Shown in pieces: positions 6,331 through 7,954 of a stretch of 7,954 nucleotides of DNA (position 1 is its first letter; each line of letters starts with the position of its first letter). The stretch spans positions 1 to 7,954 of the forward strand of contig DAICYU010000166.1 of assembly GCA_027311485.1 (NCBI GenBank). The letters run 5' to 3'. The notes beneath the pieces are model-generated. The model was not told the origin of the DNA. It did not search any database and saw nothing but the letters and a program-made list of their open reading frames with translations. This DNA comes from Acetobacteraceae bacterium. Its GTDB lineage: Bacteria > Pseudomonadota > Alphaproteobacteria > Acetobacterales > Acetobacteraceae. The translations under genes were made by a program, and so were the position numbers.

Positions 6331-6431
6331 GGGACGGCCTGACGGGAGACGGCCTGACGGGAGACGGCCTGACGGGAGACGGCCTGACGGGTGGCGGCTC
6401 ACGGGCGGCGGCCCACGGGGAACGGGCCCAT
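6331..6431 (+). repeat. Tandem repeat array, 13-15-bp units, seven copies
   Basis: Units start at 6331 (13 bases, GGGACGGCCTGAC), 6344, 6359 and 6374 (15 bases each, identical GGGAGACGGCCTGAC), 6389 (14), 6403 (14) and 6417 (15, GGGGAACGGGCCCAT). Three exact copies in a row suggest recent expansion by slippage; the outer units are degenerate. The array starts 13 bases after the MaoC stop. G runs of three or four recur every 13-15 bases on the plus strand, so folding into a long-loop G-quadruplex is conceivable. Confidence 0.92.
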
Positions 6432-6570
6432 GGGGGACAGCGGCGTGCTGGAATGCCCAAGACAGGCCTGGCCATGATGATACGGTCGGGGTGATACCGT
6501 TGGGGCGACGCGGCACTGGCCCGTCGCCGCGGCCGTTTAAACCTGAAAAATGCCGCTGTCTTACAAAGGG

Positions 6571-6589
6571 GCAAGATTTGCCATCTTGC
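6571..6589. promoter_or_regulatory. 7-bp perfect inverted repeat upstream of the HigA-like gene
   Basis: GCAAGAT (6571-6577) and ATCTTGC (6583-6589) are exact inverse copies around TTGCC. An overlapping alternative pairing, GGCAA (6570-6574) with TTGCC (6578-6582), also exists. The site lies 53 bases before ATG 6643. HigA-type antitoxins commonly repress their own promoter by binding short palindromes, so an autoregulatory operator is a reasonable inference. It is not followed by a T run, which argues against a terminator. Confidence 0.35.
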
Positions 6590-6642
6590 TGCCACGACTC
6601 CGGGTGATGATCCAAGCCATAGAAATTCCAGCAGGTCTGCCA

Positions 6643-6939
6643 ATGGCACGCATGGGTCGCAGGATGCACCCCGGACGGGTGTTGCGCGAAGAGTATATGG
6701 AGCCGATGCGGCTCGACACCGTCGGTCTGGCACAGGCACTCGGTGTGCCGCAGAGCCAGATCGCGCCGGTTATCGACGATCGGGAGCCGATGACGTCCGA
6801 CCTCGCCCTCCGGCTGGCCCGTTGCTTCCGCACCAGCCCGCAATTCTGGCTCGGCCTGCAGACCGCGTATGATCTGTCGGTGGCCGAAGCGCGGTTCGGC
6901 GCCGAGATAGAAGCCAGTGTCCATCCGCTCGCCGCATAG
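6643..6939 (+). CDS. HigA-type antitoxin-like HTH protein, no toxin partner seen
   Basis: From ATG 6643 this is a 98-residue Xre-class helix-turn-helix protein of the HigA/VapI group, the usual family length (about 95-105). Matching features in order are MHPGRVLREEYMEPM (8-22), the HTH (about 26-47, with LAQALGVPQSQI), the basic Arg-Glu turn, LALRLARCF (54-62) and the diagnostic SPQFWLGLQTAYDL (65-78). HigA binds and neutralises HigB, an mRNA-cutting RelE-like toxin, and represses its operon. The frame is open upstream to 6550, but those residues are not HigA-like; starts at 6652 and 6664 are alternatives. GCAGG at 6631-6635 is a modest ribosome site. higB normally lies directly upstream; here there is only repeat and AT-rich DNA, and a convergent transporter gene follows. 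It may be a solitary regulator or the remnant of a lost module. Confidence 0.85.
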   Translation: MARMGRRMHPGRVLREEYMEPMRLDTVGLAQALGVPQSQIAPVIDDREPMTSDLALRLARCFRTSPQFWLGLQTAYDLSVAEARFGAEIEASVHPLAA

Positions 6940-6987
6940 GCGGGATCGGCTGCGTCATTCATTGAGGTTGGCGCAAGTCACGTCGTC

Positions 6988-7008
6988 AGCCTGTTGTTAA
7001 AACAAGCT
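6988..7008. terminator. Possible bidirectional terminator between convergent genes
   Basis: AGCCTGTT (6988-6995) pairs with AACAAGCT (7001-7008) at 7 of 8 positions around a 5-base loop. It lies in the 80-base gap between the HigA-like gene and the convergent MFS gene, where a shared terminator would be expected. The stem has one mismatch and is low in GC, and there is no real T run, so this is tentative. Confidence 0.22.
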
Positions 7009-7019
7009 CAAGCCATCCG

Positions 7020-7954
7020 TCACGCGCGCACCAGCATCGTTTCGTGTGACGCCAGGGCGCGGTGCAGCAGATACAGCGGAAGCGCCAGCGCCGATAGCGC
7101 CGCCGCCGCCAGCAACCCGCCCTCCGGCCGGCCCGCATAGTCCGCCGCCACGCCGCACAGGGCCGGCACGAAGGTGCCGCCCAGATAATACAGGCTGTAG
7201 AAGATACCCATGCCGACGGCCCGGTTCTCGGGCCGGGCGGACAGTGTGCCGACCGCCATCAGCACACCCGGCTGAATGGCGCCCGGGAAGCCGGCCAGCG
7301 CGGACCAGAACAGCGGCCAGCCCATCAGGGCCGCCCCGGCCATGCCGATCACCAGTGACACCGTTCCAACCAGGAACACGTTGAATCCACCGAACCTGGC
7401 CGCCAGGCCGCCGCCTAGCAGCGTCGCCGGGACGTTGCCCCAGGTTGCCAGCGTCATCGCCGTGCCGATGGCCGCCGAACCGAAGCCGCGGCCCGCCAAG
7501 GTCAGCGGCAGATAGGACGCGAAGCCGGCGAAACCCGCCGTGTAGACCATCCACCCTGCCCCGGCGATCAGCAGCAGCCAGCACTCCCGCAGGCCGGGCA
7601 TGGAAAAGCGGCGCGGCACCGGCACCGCATGCGGCGGCTCCCGATGGCTGCCCAGGAACAGGACAAGCGCCAGGGCGGCCGGCACGGCGTCGGTCAGCAG
7701 CGCGGTGGCCAGGCCGTAGCCGGCCAGGATTCCGGGCAGGATGATCTGCGCCAGCCCCATGCCCACCGGGAATGCACAGACCGACACGCTGATCGCCATC
7801 ATGAACCGCGCGCCGGTAAACCACTCGGCGATGATCTTGTTCTGCAGCACGATCATCGCAACGGCCCCCACGCCGGCCAGCGTGCGCCCAAGCGCGATAC
7901 CGGCCGCGCCAGTGGTCCAGGCGCTGTAGCAGCAGCCGGCCGTCATCAGCATCA
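7020..7954 (-). CDS. Major facilitator superfamily (MFS) transporter, partial
   Basis: The C-terminal 310 or so residues of a secondary transporter in the inner membrane; the N-terminus is beyond the right edge, since the frame is still open at base 7954. Numbering from the ATG ending at 7952: GIALGRTLAGVGA (18-30) matches the Arg-containing TM4 motif, hydrophobic spans follow near 48-75 and 79-100, a polar loop with several Arg (101-123) fits the central cytoplasmic loop, and about six more spans follow. GGGLAARFGGF (180-190) is the motif-A-like loop between TM8 and TM9, and PENRAVGMGIFYSLYYLGG (241-259) leads into TM11. MFS proteins are about 400 residues, so roughly 90 residues (TM1 to TM3) are missing. 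No substrate can be assigned. It converges with the HigA-like gene. Confidence 0.9.
   Translation of the reverse strand, partial: MLMTAGCCYSAWTTGAAGIALGRTLAGVGAVAMIVLQNKIIAEWFTGARFMMAISVSVCAFPVGMGLAQIILPGILAGYGLATALLTDAVPAALALVLFLGSHREPPHAVPVPRRFSMPGLRECWLLLIAGAGWMVYTAGFAGFASYLPLTLAGRGFGSAAIGTAMTLATWGNVPATLLGGGLAARFGGFNVFLVGTVSLVIGMAGAALMGWPLFWSALAGFPGAIQPGVLMAVGTLSARPENRAVGMGIFYSLYYLGGTFVPALCGVAADYAGRPEGGLLAAAALSALALPLYLLHRALASHETMLVRA

Larger units (their letters stand above)
6318..6642. other. 325-base intergenic region, repeat-rich, no gene found
   Basis: This gap separates the second MaoC gene from the HigA-like gene. The first third is the 6331-6431 repeat array. The middle has an ACGGT/ACCGT inverted pair (6482-6486, 6496-6500). 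The last third is clearly more AT-rich than its surroundings, with an 8-bp GTTTAAAC palindrome at 6535-6542 and the 7-bp inverted repeat at 6571-6589. I checked the plus strand for a RelE/HigB toxin reading frame and found none. This is where the promoter of the HigA-like gene should be, but I could not define its -35 and -10 boxes. Confidence 0.7.

Noticed and set aside
6331..6431. CRISPR array
   Set aside because: Units are directly adjacent with no unique spacers and are far shorter than CRISPR repeats; no cas gene is nearby.
6430..6642. Remnant of a HigB/RelE toxin upstream of the HigA-like gene
   Set aside because: I read the plus-strand frames and found no HigB-like stretch. A profile search could still find a decayed one, so this is rejected only by eye.
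6232..6924. Minus-strand frames with SGRLP or PVRPS repeats
   Set aside because: The repeats come from translating the non-coding 15-bp array. The frames also overlap the HigA-like gene in antisense, and no known domain is visible.

Overview
The window is GC-rich throughout, with strong G/C bias at third codon positions and short intergenic gaps. Gene content and protein style suggest an alphaproteobacterium, possibly Rhodospirillales/Acetobacteraceae. That placement is a guess: there is no rRNA, tRNA or phylogenetic marker to settle it. Eight protein-coding genes cover most of the sequence, and the first and last run off the window edges.

Layout, left to right. (1) An M20-family zinc carboxypeptidase (minus, cut at base 1) diverges from a MaoC-type hydratase gene that overlaps ribF (plus). 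Their 101-base divergent gap holds a 10-bp palindrome resembling a LacI-family operator. (2) ribF converges on a class I/II PLP aminotransferase (minus). (3) The aminotransferase diverges from a plus-strand cluster: an alpha/beta-hydrolase-fold protein with a cysteine in the nucleophile elbow, a class III (CaiB/BaiF) CoA-transferase, and a second MaoC-type hydratase overlapping the transferase stop by ATGA. (4) A 325-base non-coding stretch, rich in repeats, precedes a HigA-type antitoxin-like HTH gene with no visible toxin partner. (5) That gene converges on an MFS transporter (minus, cut at the right edge).

How the genes may work together. The hydrolase, CoA-transferase and hydratase look like a small pathway that activates an organic acid to a CoA thioester and then hydrates or dehydrates it; the substrate is unknown. 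RibF supplies FMN and FAD. The other genes are general metabolism or transport.

The most unusual feature is not a gene. Five separate clusters of degenerate 13-15-bp tandem repeats lie at gene boundaries (1009-1083, 2429-2490, 3702-3746, 5817-5861, 6331-6431). They differ in sequence, but when read on the appropriate strand nearly every unit begins with a G run. Two of them encode pentapeptide repeats at the N-termini of the two unrelated-in-position MaoC proteins. This looks like a dispersed, recurrent class of minisatellite in this genome. No CRISPR, IS element, tRNA, rRNA or phage gene is visible.
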